A stretch of 64,000 bases of DNA from assembly GCA_902518165.1 (NCBI GenBank), contig CABYFB010000002.1, positions 62,001 to 126,000 of the forward strand, read 5' to 3'. Position 1 is the first letter of the stretch. Every line of letters starts with the position of its first letter. Source of the stretch: an uncultured Pelagibacteraceae bacterium. GTDB lineage: Bacteria > Pseudomonadota > Alphaproteobacteria > Pelagibacterales > Pelagibacteraceae. Both the position numbers and the translations under genes were made by a program. The notes under the pieces are model-generated. The model was not told where the DNA came from. It worked only from the letters and a program-made list of their open reading frames with translations, and ran no database searches. This document shows, one piece after another, positions 42,783 to 51,937 of this stretch.

Positions 42783-43961
42783 ATGGTTAATTCAGTTAAA
42801 ACTTTTTTAAAACAAGTAGGAAAAGATTATCAAAATCAGTCAGTTAATCCGCCAGTAGTAAGAGCTTCAACAATAATATTTAAAACTCTTCAAGATATAA
42901 AGAAAACACAAAGTAAATATAAAAAAAATCCCTTAAGCAAAAATTTTGATTATGGTAGAAAAGGAACATCAACAACTTTTGCACTACAAGAACTATTAAG
43001 AAAAATTGAAAATGCTTATCAAGTTTATTTAACACCAACAGGATTTGGTGCAGTTTTTCTTGGAGTGATTAGTGTTGTAAGACCTGGTGATGAAATAATT
43101 ATAACGGACTCAGTCTACTCTCCCACAAGATTTTTAACCGAAGACTATTTAAAAAAATTCAATATTAAAGCAGTATTTTATGATCCAAAAAACTTAGATG
43201 ACTTAAAAAAAAAAATTACAAATAAGACTAAACTTATTTTTGTAGAAAACCCAGGAAGTAACACATTTGAATTTCAAGATTTAAAAAAAATATTATCTTT
43301 TGCTAAGAATAAGAATATTTATACAGCTATTGATAACACCTGGGGAACACCTTATTTAATCAAGCCTTTAGACTTAGGTTTTGATATGTCTATAGTTTCA
43401 GCGACAAAATATTATTCTGGTCATTCAGATGTTATGGGTGGCAGTTTAGCTATTAAAAAAAGACTTTTTAAAGAAGTGGAATTAAGTCAAAAAGCAGTTG
43501 GTTTAAGACTAAGCCCTGATGATGCCTATTTAATTATGAGAGGACTAAGAACATTAGATATTAGGCTAGATAAGCATCAAGAAAATACCATCAAGGTAGC
43601 TAATTTTTTGAGCAAACAAAAAAAAGTTAAAGAGGTTTTTTACCCAATAAAAAAAAATATTAAACAATACAAAATGTGGAAAAAGTATTACTCAGGATCA
43701 TCTGGGTTAATGGGTGTAAAAATTATTTCTAGAAATAAAAATTCTGTAATTAAATTTTTAAATAAACTAAAATTATTTGCCCATGGTTACAGTTGGGGTG
43801 GATTTGAAAGTCTTGCTTTATATCAAGACAAATTGGCACTGGGCAACAGGAGCTACACAAAACTGAGTAATAACGAACATATTATAAGATTACATATTGG
43901 TTTAGAAGACCCAAATGATTTGATTGCTGACATTAAACAAGCTATTAAATCTGTAAGATGA
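42783..43961 (+). CDS. metC: Cystathionine beta-lyase / Cys-Met metabolism PLP enzyme
   Basis: A 392-residue PLP enzyme of the Cys/Met metabolism family (fold type I). The N-terminal VNPPVVRASTIIF, the AIDNTWGTPYLIKPLDLG strand with the PLP Asp, and the Schiff-base Lys in SATKYYSGHSDVMGG are visible. Alphaproteobacterial MetC-type lyases share the last motif and cleave cystathionine to homocysteine. Cysteine or methionine lyase activity is possible. Its stop overlaps the next MFS gene (ATGA). Confidence 0.85.
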   Translation: MVNSVKTFLKQVGKDYQNQSVNPPVVRASTIIFKTLQDIKKTQSKYKKNPLSKNFDYGRKGTSTTFALQELLRKIENAYQVYLTPTGFGAVFLGVISVVRPGDEIIITDSVYSPTRFLTEDYLKKFNIKAVFYDPKNLDDLKKKITNKTKLIFVENPGSNTFEFQDLKKILSFAKNKNIYTAIDNTWGTPYLIKPLDLGFDMSIVSATKYYSGHSDVMGGSLAIKKRLFKEVELSQKAVGLRLSPDDAYLIMRGLRTLDIRLDKHQENTIKVANFLSKQKKVKEVFYPIKKNIKQYKMWKKYYSGSSGLMGVKIISRNKNSVIKFLNKLKLFAHGYSWGGFESLALYQDKLALGNRSYTKLSNNEHIIRLHIGLEDPNDLIADIKQAIKSVR

Positions 43962-45178
43962 ATGACACCAAATTTTTTCCAACAAAAAAAGCATTAGTTA
44001 CTGTAATAGCTGCATCTGTTGTTGTTATTATTGCATTAGGAATAAGACAAACTTTTGGAATGTTTTATTTTGATTTTGCAACTGATTTAGATATCACCAT
44101 AACACAATTCGGTTTTACAATGGGATTACAGCTCTTATTGTGGGGTGTTTTCAGTCCTATGTTTGGAATTATTACGGATAAGTATGGTGGTAATATTGCA
44201 ATCTTTATTGGTTTTGTTTTTTATTTGTTAGCAATTTTATTATTTTATTCAGGTTTTAATACTGGTTATTATTTTACTATAACAATTGGAATATTAGTTG
44301 GTGTTGGACTGGGATCCACAGCTATCAGTATACCTGTTTCAGTTGTTGCAAAACATTTTCCAGTATCAAGCAGAACAATAGCAACAGGCATAGTTACATC
44401 AGCAGGATCTTTTGGATATTTTATATCACCACTAATCACTAGATACTCACTTGTTGAACATGGATGGGAAAATACAATGTTATTTTTCTGTTTCTTTTTA
44501 GGTTTAGGATTAATTGTTGCATTATTTGTTTCAACACCAAAAATACCTGTTGGTACAAATCAAAATAATAATCAAACAGCTAGAGAAGCTTTAAAAGAGG
44601 CTTTTTCAAATAAAAGTTATATCTATCTTACATTAGGTTTCTTTGTATGCGGTTGGCATATTGCTTTAGTCGCAACTCATATACCCACTTACATGATTGA
44701 TAAAGGATTACCAGATTGGTGTGCAGCGATGGTATTGGCTTTAATTGGACTTTTTAATATGGTTGGAACAATTACAAGTGGATATCTTGCAACTAGATAC
44801 AGTCAAAAAATTTTATTAAGTGCAATTTATCTACTAAGAGGGGTATCAATTATTTATTTCATATTCCTACCACCAAGTGTTTTTAATTCAGTAATCTTTG
44901 GAATAACATTTGGAATGTTGTGGCTATCAACAGTTCCACCAACAAATGGAATAATAGGCAAGGTATTTGGAACTAAGTATATCGGATTATTATATGGAAT
45001 TGTTTTTGTAAGTCATCAAATCGGATCTTTTTTAGGAGCTTATTTGAGTGGAGTTTTCTACGAACTTAACGGCAATTTTGATTATGCTTGGTACATATCT
45101 ATCGCATTATCTATTTTTGCTGGTTTGATACATTTACCTATAAAAGAGAAGCCAATTGAAAGACCACAAATCGCATAA
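43958..45178 (+). CDS. MFS transporter, monocarboxylate/oxalate antiporter-like
   Basis: A 406-residue MFS carrier with 12 hydrophobic helices. The first half shows IRQTFGMFYFDFATDL and WGVFSPMFGIITDKYGG (loop 2-3 signature); the second includes FFVCGWHIALVATHIPTYM. These fit the oxalate:formate antiporter/monocarboxylate porter-like group. It is coupled to metC by a 4-bp overlap, so a thiol or amino acid derivative may be moved, but the substrate is open. Its 3' end overlaps pabB by 23 bp. Confidence 0.85.
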   Translation: MNDTKFFPTKKALVTVIAASVVVIIALGIRQTFGMFYFDFATDLDITITQFGFTMGLQLLLWGVFSPMFGIITDKYGGNIAIFIGFVFYLLAILLFYSGFNTGYYFTITIGILVGVGLGSTAISIPVSVVAKHFPVSSRTIATGIVTSAGSFGYFISPLITRYSLVEHGWENTMLFFCFFLGLGLIVALFVSTPKIPVGTNQNNNQTAREALKEAFSNKSYIYLTLGFFVCGWHIALVATHIPTYMIDKGLPDWCAAMVLALIGLFNMVGTITSGYLATRYSQKILLSAIYLLRGVSIIYFIFLPPSVFNSVIFGITFGMLWLSTVPPTNGIIGKVFGTKYIGLLYGIVFVSHQIGSFLGAYLSGVFYELNGNFDYAWYISIALSIFAGLIHLPIKEKPIERPQIA

Positions 45179-46370
45179 GCTTAAATTTAACCCGTATTTA
45201 GAAAAACTTTATCAATCAGATAAGCCACTGATAATTTACAAAGTTAATAATGGTTATGACATTTACACAGATTTTTCTAAAAAAATTAATTTAACAAAAA
45301 AAAATATACATAAATTTTTAAACTCTTTTGAAAAAATGAAATATAAAAAAGAAACTGATCAATATGTTGGTTTTTTTGGATATGAAATTTTAAATTATTT
45401 ACTTGGTATTAAAATTAGCAAACAGTCTAAAAATGGATTTTATAAAGGAGTTTTTTACAAACCGGAGACAATCATTAAAATAAGAGATAATATTTCAATA
45501 TTTTCAAATAAAAAAAAACAAGAATTTAATAATTATTTTAAACCAACTAAAATTTTATCACCTTTTAAATTAAATATTAAATATCAAAAATACAAAAAAA
45601 TATTTGATATTTTTTCAAAAAAAATAAGACAAGGAGAAACATATCAAATAAAAATTTGTACAAAATATCGTAATATATCTTCAATAAATCCAATTAATTT
45701 TTTCTGGAGATTAATGAAGTCAAATGCTTCACCAGAATCTTTTATGATAAGAGATAATAACTATTCTATTGTAAGCTGCTCACCTGAAACTCTATTATTA
45801 AAAAAAGGAAATAAAATTATTACCAAGCCTATTGCTGGCACATTAAGAAAAAGTAAAAAAACAAACAGATCCAGTGCCTTAAAGTTTTTTAGAAATAACA
45901 TTAAAGAGACTAAAGAACATAATATGATTGTTGATATGGAAAGAAGTGATTTATCCAGAGTTTGTATTCCAGGAACAGTAAAAATTGATAAGGAAAAGTA
46001 TGTTGAGGAATACAGGCACTTATTTCATTATGTTACAACTATATCTGGGAGCCTATTAAAAGGTATGACTATAAAAAATATTATCAAATCTATGATGCCT
46101 GGGGGGTCAGTCATAGGCTGTCCCAAAGTACGAACTTTGGAATTATTAAATCAACAAGAAAAAGAGAATAGAAATATTTTTACAGGTAGTTTTGGCTATA
46201 TAAAATTTAATAAAGATATGAGATTTAACATAATAATAAGATCTATATTAAATTATAAAAATACATCAGAAATATCTGCAGCGTCTGGAGTTGTATTAGA
46301 TAGTGCAGCAAAAAAAGAATTTAATGAAAACTTTATAAAAGCAAAGTCATTGCTAGAATTATTTAAATGA
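45156..46370 (+). CDS. pabB: Aminodeoxychorismate synthase component I
   Basis: A 404-residue chorismate-binding enzyme. The family signature is clear: IRQGETYQIKICTKY, PIAGTLRKSKK, ETKEHNMIVDMERSDLSR, MMPGGSVIGCPKVRTLE and RSILNY. The PIAGT lysine-free form of PabB (PIKGT in anthranilate synthase relatives) supports PabB over TrpE, as do the pabA and pabC genes that follow. It makes 4-amino-4-deoxychorismate for folate. The start is a TTG at 45156 inside the end of the MFS gene, with no ATG nearby; it is preceded by AGAGAAG. Confidence 0.88.
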   Translation: MKDHKSHKLKFNPYLEKLYQSDKPLIIYKVNNGYDIYTDFSKKINLTKKNIHKFLNSFEKMKYKKETDQYVGFFGYEILNYLLGIKISKQSKNGFYKGVFYKPETIIKIRDNISIFSNKKKQEFNNYFKPTKILSPFKLNIKYQKYKKIFDIFSKKIRQGETYQIKICTKYRNISSINPINFFWRLMKSNASPESFMIRDNNYSIVSCSPETLLLKKGNKIITKPIAGTLRKSKKTNRSSALKFFRNNIKETKEHNMIVDMERSDLSRVCIPGTVKIDKEKYVEEYRHLFHYVTTISGSLLKGMTIKNIIKSMMPGGSVIGCPKVRTLELLNQQEKENRNIFTGSFGYIKFNKDMRFNIIIRSILNYKNTSEISAASGVVLDSAAKKEFNENFIKAKSLLELFK

Positions 46371-46933
46371 TTTATATAATAGATCACCAGGATTCATTCA
46401 CATGGAATGTAGTTCATCAATTCTCTCAGTTTGATAAGGTTTATTGTTCAAATTATTTTGAAATAAATAACAGTTTATTAAATAAATCTAATACAATTGT
46501 ATTATCTCCTGGACCCGGTTCACCAAAAGATTATCCAAATACTTCAAAAATTTATAATAAATTTAAAGGAAGAAAAAAAATCATAGGAATTTGCTTAGGG
46601 TATCAACAAATATTACATTGTGAAAATGCCAAAATTATTCAACAAAGGAGAATATTCCATGGTTATCAATCTGAAGTAAAAGTTGTCTCGAATAAATCCA
46701 TCTTTAGAAAGAATTCTAAATTTAAAGTTGGAAGATATCATTCACTTAAGCTTCAAGAGCCATTTATCAAAGAAAATTTTGATATTACCATGAGATGCGC
46801 TAAAACTAATATTGCTATGGCTTTTGAAAACAAAAGAGATGATGTATATGGTTTTCAATTTCATCCAGAATCTTTTTTAACAACAAATGGTAAAATTCTT
46901 ATTAAAAAAATCTTACAGTCGAAAAGATCTTAA
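46367..46933 (+). CDS. pabA: Aminodeoxychorismate synthase component II (glutamine amidotransferase)
   Basis: A 188-residue class I glutamine amidotransferase. It has DHQDSFTWNVVHQF at the N-terminus, SPGPGSPKDYP, the nucleophile Cys in GICLGYQQI and the His-Glu pair in GFQFHPESFLTT. It supplies ammonia to PabB. Start overlaps the pabB stop by four bases (ATGA). Some genomes share this subunit with anthranilate synthase; here the pabB-pabA-pabC order favours folate synthesis. Confidence 0.92.
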   Translation: MIYIIDHQDSFTWNVVHQFSQFDKVYCSNYFEINNSLLNKSNTIVLSPGPGSPKDYPNTSKIYNKFKGRKKIIGICLGYQQILHCENAKIIQQRRIFHGYQSEVKVVSNKSIFRKNSKFKVGRYHSLKLQEPFIKENFDITMRCAKTNIAMAFENKRDDVYGFQFHPESFLTTNGKILIKKILQSKRS

Positions 46934-47663
46934 AGAAAAAGAATTCAAAGATCTATGGAATGCCCATGGGGTATTTACAACTATGTGGATCTATGGAAAG
47001 CCTCAAAAGATTTTATTTTTTAAAGAACACATAAAAAATCTTATTAAGTCTACTAAAAATTATAAAATTTATGATCGAAATTTAAAAAGAAATATATTTA
47101 AAATAATTAAATCGAATTTAAATAAACAAAAAAATTATAATCATTTATTGAGAATTGCTGTTACCAAAAGTTTAATTTCTATTTCTTTGAGAGATAAATT
47201 AAAAATTAAAAAAAATCTCCAGTTAAAGTTAGTAAATTATAATAGAATTAACCCTGAGCATAAAAATCTGAAGTATAAATTTATTTTAAAAAGTTTATCT
47301 AAAATGGATAACACAAAATCTGATATTGCTCTTTGCTCAAATGGAAAAATTTTAGAAACAGGAACTTCAAATATTATTTTCATTAAAGATAATAAATACT
47401 ATTCACCTATAAGAAAATTTTATCGAGGAGTTAATCTTAAGTTTTTTGAAAAAAATTTTAGTATAAAAAAAACTAATATTAATATTAATAATTTAAATCA
47501 ATATGAGGAAATACTTCTAATCGGATCTGGAAAGGGAGTTTCCACAGTTTCATCTATAAAAGAAAAAAACTGGAATAGAAAAAAATATAAATCCTATGAA
47601 ACTTTTGTAAGTAAATATAAAACTCAAATACTTAAACAAAAAAAATTGAGTAATTATTTATGA
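46887..47663 (+). CDS. pabC: Aminodeoxychorismate lyase-like class IV PLP enzyme
   Basis: A 258-residue class IV aminotransferase fold protein. NAHGVFTTMWIYGKPQKILFFKEHI is the N-terminal family pattern; KFILKSLSKMD holds the probable PLP lysine; ICSNGKxLETGTSNIIFI-type segment (LCSNGKILETGTSNII) follows. In this operon 4-amino-4-deoxychorismate lyase, giving 4-aminobenzoate, is the likely role. The only available ATG (46887) gives a 47-bp overlap with pabA, unusually long. A start without ATG cannot be excluded. Confidence 0.82.
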   Translation: MVKFLLKKSYSRKDLKEKEFKDLWNAHGVFTTMWIYGKPQKILFFKEHIKNLIKSTKNYKIYDRNLKRNIFKIIKSNLNKQKNYNHLLRIAVTKSLISISLRDKLKIKKNLQLKLVNYNRINPEHKNLKYKFILKSLSKMDNTKSDIALCSNGKILETGTSNIIFIKDNKYYSPIRKFYRGVNLKFFEKNFSIKKTNININNLNQYEEILLIGSGKGVSTVSSIKEKNWNRKKYKSYETFVSKYKTQILKQKKLSNYL

Positions 47664-48058
47664 GAAATCCTAATAATCCGTGTATATTCTGTTTTACAAA
47701 GAAAAAGGAATATCTTTTTGAAAACGAACTAGCTTATGCAACTTCTGACACTTACCCAGTATCAAAATTTCATTCACTTATAATTCCAAAGCGGTGTGTT
47801 AAAAATTATTTTGATCTAACCTCAAAAGAAATCCTAGCGTGCAATAAATTAATAAAGAAACTTAAAAAAAAAATTGAAATGAACGATAAATCTGTAAAAG
47901 GTTTTAATATTGGTACCAATTCAGGCAAGGTTGCTGGACAATCAATTAATCATTGTCATATTCATCTGATTCCACGACGAAAAAATGATGTTAAAAACCC
48001 TCAAGGCGGTGTTCGAGCTGTAATTTCTGCTAAACAGCATTATGTAAGGAAAAAGTAA
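47660..48058 (+). CDS. HIT family nucleotide-binding hydrolase
   Basis: A 132-residue histidine triad protein. The triad motif reads HCHIHLIPRR (HxHxH type) near residue 100, preceded by NIGTNSGKVAGQSI. An N-terminal CIFCFTKKK may bind zinc, as in many HIT proteins. These enzymes hydrolyse AMP-linked or dinucleoside polyphosphate substrates. It overlaps pabC by four bases (ATGA) and ends the pab operon. Confidence 0.88.
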   Translation: MRNPNNPCIFCFTKKKEYLFENELAYATSDTYPVSKFHSLIIPKRCVKNYFDLTSKEILACNKLIKKLKKKIEMNDKSVKGFNIGTNSGKVAGQSINHCHIHLIPRRKNDVKNPQGGVRAVISAKQHYVRKK

Positions 48059-48164
48059 ACTTTATTAACATTTTTTTCTTAAGATGAGATTATTAGTCAG
48101 TTGAACTAATATTTTTTATAGATTATGAGCTTAGATTGGTATTATATTTAGCGGAGATAATAAT

Positions 48165-48959
48165 ATGTTCACAACAAATCCATTTGCTGTACTTTCCTTA
48201 ACAGTTCCTTCAATTGCTTTGCAAGCATTTGTTTTGTTGATGTTAGCATTGGTAGTGATTGGAACACTGATGGATATTATTCATAAGAAGAATGTAAAAT
48301 ATTTTTTTAATAATGCTAAAAAAGCAAAAAAAGCAGCAAGTAGAGAATTAAGTCTTGGAGAGAAAACAGCGATAATTTCTAAAACAGTAGTACACGATAT
48401 TGGAACTACATCTGAGTTAGGTTTGGGTAAAAGAAGATTTGCACATGTATTAGGAATGTATGGAACAATATTATTTTGGATTGGTTCAGGCGTTATGATA
48501 TTTGGATATTCTTCTCCTAATGCTGTGACCCCAACTATTTGGCCAATCATTTGGCACGCTGGTGCAATTTTAACTTGCCTTGGAGCTTATTGGTTTTGGT
48601 TTTTTTTAAGAGTAGATGTATCTGCTGAAGCTCACTCAGTTTTTAGAATCATAAAAGCAGATTTATTTGTTTTAGCTTTAGTATTATCGTCTACGTTTGG
48701 TTTAGCTTGGTCGTATTTCCAATATTCAGGATCTACTGGTTTAAGTATTTTATTTTTAATTTTGTTTGCAGTTGCTAACATAGTTTTATTTGGAGGAGTT
48801 TACTGGTCTAAATTTGCTCATATGTTCTACAAACCAGGTGCTGCAATCCAAAAAAATTTAGCAGAGGCAGATGGTTCTAGAGATAATTTACCTCCACCTG
48901 CAGATGCTCCAGAACAATTTGGACTTGGAATTAAACGTGAGGCACCAAAGCACTATTAA
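48165..48959 (+). CDS. aprM: APS reductase membrane anchor AprM
   Basis: A 264-residue membrane protein with about five hydrophobic helices, placed directly ahead of aprB and aprA. Histidines in RRFAHVLGMYGTILFW, IIWHAGAILTCLGAYWFWF and KFAHMFYKPG could bind hemes or a quinone site, as in NarI/DsrM-like anchors. SAR11 and some sulfur oxidisers carry such an AprM in place of QmoABC. It should pass electrons from sulfite oxidation to the quinone pool. A GCGGAG ribosome site precedes the start. Confidence 0.85.
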   Translation: MFTTNPFAVLSLTVPSIALQAFVLLMLALVVIGTLMDIIHKKNVKYFFNNAKKAKKAASRELSLGEKTAIISKTVVHDIGTTSELGLGKRRFAHVLGMYGTILFWIGSGVMIFGYSSPNAVTPTIWPIIWHAGAILTCLGAYWFWFFLRVDVSAEAHSVFRIIKADLFVLALVLSSTFGLAWSYFQYSGSTGLSILFLILFAVANIVLFGGVYWSKFAHMFYKPGAAIQKNLAEADGSRDNLPPPADAPEQFGLGIKREAPKHY

Positions 48960-48998
48960 TATGATTGATAAAATTTTAAAGAAAGGTAATAAGTAGAT

Positions 48999-49469
48999 AT
49001 GTCAACTTTTGTATACATGACGAGATGTGATGGTTGTGGTCATTGTGTAGATATATGTCCATCAGATATCATGCACATAGACGAAACTATTAGAAGAGCA
49101 AAAAATATAGAACCAAATTTTTGTTGGGAATGCTATTCATGCGTTAAGGCATGTCCCAATCATGCAATTGATGTAAGAGGATATGCTGACTTTGCTCCAA
49201 TGGGTCATAGCGTTAGAGTTAGAAGAGAAGAAGAAAAAGGAACTATTTCTTGGAGAATTAAATTTAGAAATGGGACAGAGAAAAATTTTGTATCACCAAT
49301 AACAACAAAACCTTGGGGAAAATTTATACCAAAATTAGCTGAAGCTGATACTCCTAATCAAGGAGAGATTAATTCACAAATTTTATATAATGAGCCGCAT
49401 GGTTTAAATACTGAAAAAGATTTACCAACCTTAGACAAGAATTCATTTAAGCAAGGCGTTTATTATTAA
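48999..49469 (+). CDS. aprB: Adenylylsulfate reductase beta subunit
   Basis: A 156-residue iron-sulfur protein with two [4Fe-4S] motifs: Cys10, Cys13, Cys16, Cys20 (CDGCGHCVDIC) and Cys42, Cys45, Cys48, Cys52 (CWECYSCVKAC). The C-terminal tail (about 90-156) wraps the alpha subunit in known AprAB structures. It conducts electrons between the FAD of AprA and the membrane anchor. It ends with a one-base overlap with aprA. Confidence 0.96.
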   Translation: MSTFVYMTRCDGCGHCVDICPSDIMHIDETIRRAKNIEPNFCWECYSCVKACPNHAIDVRGYADFAPMGHSVRVRREEEKGTISWRIKFRNGTEKNFVSPITTKPWGKFIPKLAEADTPNQGEINSQILYNEPHGLNTEKDLPTLDKNSFKQGVYY

Positions 49470-51328
49470 TGGCTAAGCACAAAACTATCATCGAAGAATG
49501 TGACGTACTAGTTGTCGGTGGAGGTATGGCTGGAACAGGAGCTACCTTTGAAGCAAGACACTGGGGAAGAGATTTAAAAATTATCTGTGTTGAAAAAGCA
49601 AACATAGATAGAAGTGGTGCCGTTGCACAAGGTCTTTATGCTATTAACTGTTATATGGGAATGCAGTGGGGCGAGAATATGCCAGAGGACCATGTACGAT
49701 ACGCAAGAAATGATTTGATGGGTCTTGTTAGAGAAGATTTAGGTTATGACATGGCACGTCATGTTGACTCAACTGTTCACATGTTTGATGAATGGGGTCT
49801 TCCAATGATGAAAAACAAAGAAACTGGAAGATATCAAAGAGAAGGTAAGTGGCAAATTATGATACACGGTGAAAGTTACAAACCAATTGTAGCTGAAGCT
49901 GCAAAAAAATCTGCTGATAAAATTTATAACAGAATAATGATTACTCATCTTTTAAAAGATGAAAAAAATCCAAACCGAATAGCTGGTGCAGTTGGATTTA
50001 ATGTTAGAACTGGAAATTTTCACGTATTTAAATCAAGAACAGTAGTTGTTTCTGCTGGAGGAGCATCGCACATATTTAAACCAAGAGCAGTTGGTGAAGG
50101 TATGGGTAGAACATGGTACGCACCTTGGAGTAATGGATCTGCTTATGCATTACCTATTCAAGCAGGGGCAAAAATGACACAAATGGAAAATAGAATTGTA
50201 CTTTGTAGATTTAAAGATGGTTATGGGCCAGTAGGAGCATATTTCTTACATTTAAAAACTTATACTCAAAATGCAAATGGCGAAAACTATGAGAAGAAAT
50301 GGTATGATGCTACTAAAGAATTAGTTGGTGAATATATAGACCATCATCCAACACCAACTTGTTTAAGAAATCATGCATTTATTCAAGAAACAGCTGCAGG
50401 CGGCGGACCAATCCACATGGTCACAAAAGAAGCATTCCAAGATCCACACTTAGAAACAGTTGGATGGGAAAATTTCTTAGGAATGACAGTTGGACAAGCA
50501 GTTGTTTGGGCATCTCAAAATATTGATCCAAAATACACAAATCCTGAATTAACAACTTCTGAGCCATATGTAATGGGATCACATGCTACATGTTCTGGAG
50601 CATGGGTTAGTGGACCAGAAGATATAGCACCTGATGAATATTTCTGGGGATACAACAGAATGATGACTATTGATGGGTTGTTTGGAGCAGGAGATGCAGT
50701 TGGTGGAAGTGCTCATAAGTTTTCATCTGGTTCATTCACAGAAGGAAGGTTAGCGTCTAAAGCTGCTGTTAAATATATTCAAGATAAAAAAGCTGATGAT
50801 ATCGAAGTTTCTGATGCTCAATTAGAGAAGCTTAAAGAAGAAATATTTAAACCAATTGAGAATTATACAGTGGGCAGAAATGAAATTACTGGAGGAACTG
50901 TTTCTCCAAGCTATATTTTACCTATACAAGGGTTACAAAGACTACAAAAAATTATGGATGAATATTGTGGTGGATTAACAAATAATTACATGACAAACGA
51001 TAATCTGCTTAAAAAAGGCTTAGAACAGTTACAATTACTTCAAGAAGACCTAGATCATGTGGGAGCTGAAGATTATCACCAATTGATGAGAGCATGGGAG
51101 CTTAAGCATAGAGCTGTAACTTCAGAATGTGTTGCTCATCATACGTTATTTAGAGAAGAAACGCGTTGGCCAGGGTACTATTATAGAGGCGATCATATGA
51201 AGCTTGATGATGAAAACTGGCATTGTTTGACTGTTTCTAGAAGAGATCCTGAAACTGGAAAATTTGAAATGGAGAAAAAGCCTGTTTATCATATAGTTGA
51301 TGATAAAGAGAAGAAGCAAGCTTCCTAA
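49469..51328 (+). CDS. aprA: Adenylylsulfate reductase alpha subunit
   Basis: A 619-residue flavoprotein of the fumarate-reductase-like family. The FAD site VLVVGGGMAGTGATFEARHWG is at about 12-32, and ANIDRSGAVAQGLYAINCYMG is the typical AprA segment. Active-site region residues near NEITGGTVSPSYI and the C-terminal WPGYYYRGDHMKLDDENWHC are conserved. In this organism it likely works in reverse: sulfite plus AMP to APS. That matches the sulfite-releasing enzymes Xsc and SuyAB nearby. No sat gene is present in the window to convert APS to sulfate plus ATP. Confidence 0.96.
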   Translation: MAKHKTIIEECDVLVVGGGMAGTGATFEARHWGRDLKIICVEKANIDRSGAVAQGLYAINCYMGMQWGENMPEDHVRYARNDLMGLVREDLGYDMARHVDSTVHMFDEWGLPMMKNKETGRYQREGKWQIMIHGESYKPIVAEAAKKSADKIYNRIMITHLLKDEKNPNRIAGAVGFNVRTGNFHVFKSRTVVVSAGGASHIFKPRAVGEGMGRTWYAPWSNGSAYALPIQAGAKMTQMENRIVLCRFKDGYGPVGAYFLHLKTYTQNANGENYEKKWYDATKELVGEYIDHHPTPTCLRNHAFIQETAAGGGPIHMVTKEAFQDPHLETVGWENFLGMTVGQAVVWASQNIDPKYTNPELTTSEPYVMGSHATCSGAWVSGPEDIAPDEYFWGYNRMMTIDGLFGAGDAVGGSAHKFSSGSFTEGRLASKAAVKYIQDKKADDIEVSDAQLEKLKEEIFKPIENYTVGRNEITGGTVSPSYILPIQGLQRLQKIMDEYCGGLTNNYMTNDNLLKKGLEQLQLLQEDLDHVGAEDYHQLMRAWELKHRAVTSECVAHHTLFREETRWPGYYYRGDHMKLDDENWHCLTVSRRDPETGKFEMEKKPVYHIVDDKEKKQAS

Positions 51329-51337
51329 CCATTTTAG

Positions 51338-51688
51338 ATGAGTATTGTCGAAAAATCAGACGAAGAAATCATTAAAATTGCTGATCCTATATGGGATAAC
51401 ATGGTTAGATGTTCCAACATGAAAGACTATGGTGGTTTTACAAGGGATTTATCATCTCAAATGCTTTATGGGGCCAACGAAGTAGAGCTTGGCAAGCAAT
51501 GGGCAAGCAATAAGCTAATCTCAAGCCTTAAAGAAGGGTGCAAGGCTATAGGCTGTTTGAGAAGAGGCTTGTACGTAACTGTTATCTATAAACAAAACAG
51601 TACAGAGATACCTGGAGACTTTTTAGGTCGACTCGTCCTTGGAGAAGAGGGAGATGAGGTCAAAGTCTTCGGGGCAACTATTTTTTAA
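51338..51688 (+). CDS. Uncharacterised 116-residue protein downstream of aprA
   Basis: A 116-residue soluble protein starting 9 bp after aprA; I do not recognise the family. It begins with a helical, acidic part (EKSDEEIIKIADPIWDNMVR) and ends in beta-rich sequence (LYVTVIYKQN..., GDFLGRLVLGEEGDEVKVFG), which might suit an NTF2-like fold. Its base composition is visibly less AT-rich than aprA or the flanking spacer, with frequent C/G third positions. Position suggests a link to sulfite oxidation. The following 250 bp hold one possible microprotein. Confidence 0.7.
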   Translation: MSIVEKSDEEIIKIADPIWDNMVRCSNMKDYGGFTRDLSSQMLYGANEVELGKQWASNKLISSLKEGCKAIGCLRRGLYVTVIYKQNSTEIPGDFLGRLVLGEEGDEVKVFGATIF

Positions 51689-51739
51689 ATTTAACTAAAT
51701 ATTATTTGCATTTAATAAAACTTGTGGTATTTCGCGGGT

Positions 51740-51886
51740 ATGCTTCAAGCTTTTAATCAAAATATTAAGAAAATCCCTTTATTAGTTTCAAATCAGTTTT
51801 CAAAAATAATTAAATCTTTTCTATATCTTTTTATATTTTTTACTTGGGCAATTATAATCCTAGGAACATTTCAAAATTTTATTTAA
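51740..51886 (+). CDS. Possible 48-residue membrane microprotein
   Basis: A 48-residue open frame with a polar amphipathic start (MLQAFNQNIKKIPLLVSNQF) and one hydrophobic helix (FLYLFIFFTWAIIILG). GCGGG lies just before the ATG, a weak ribosome site. It is in the 249-bp space between the 116-residue gene and the TSUP gene. The evidence is only length, hydrophobic pattern and position. Confidence 0.35.
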   Translation: MLQAFNQNIKKIPLLVSNQFSKIIKSFLYLFIFFTWAIIILGTFQNFI

Positions 51887-51937
51887 TTTATTCTTATAAT
51901 CATTGACTTTAGATTATGAGAGGAATAGTTAGATTAT

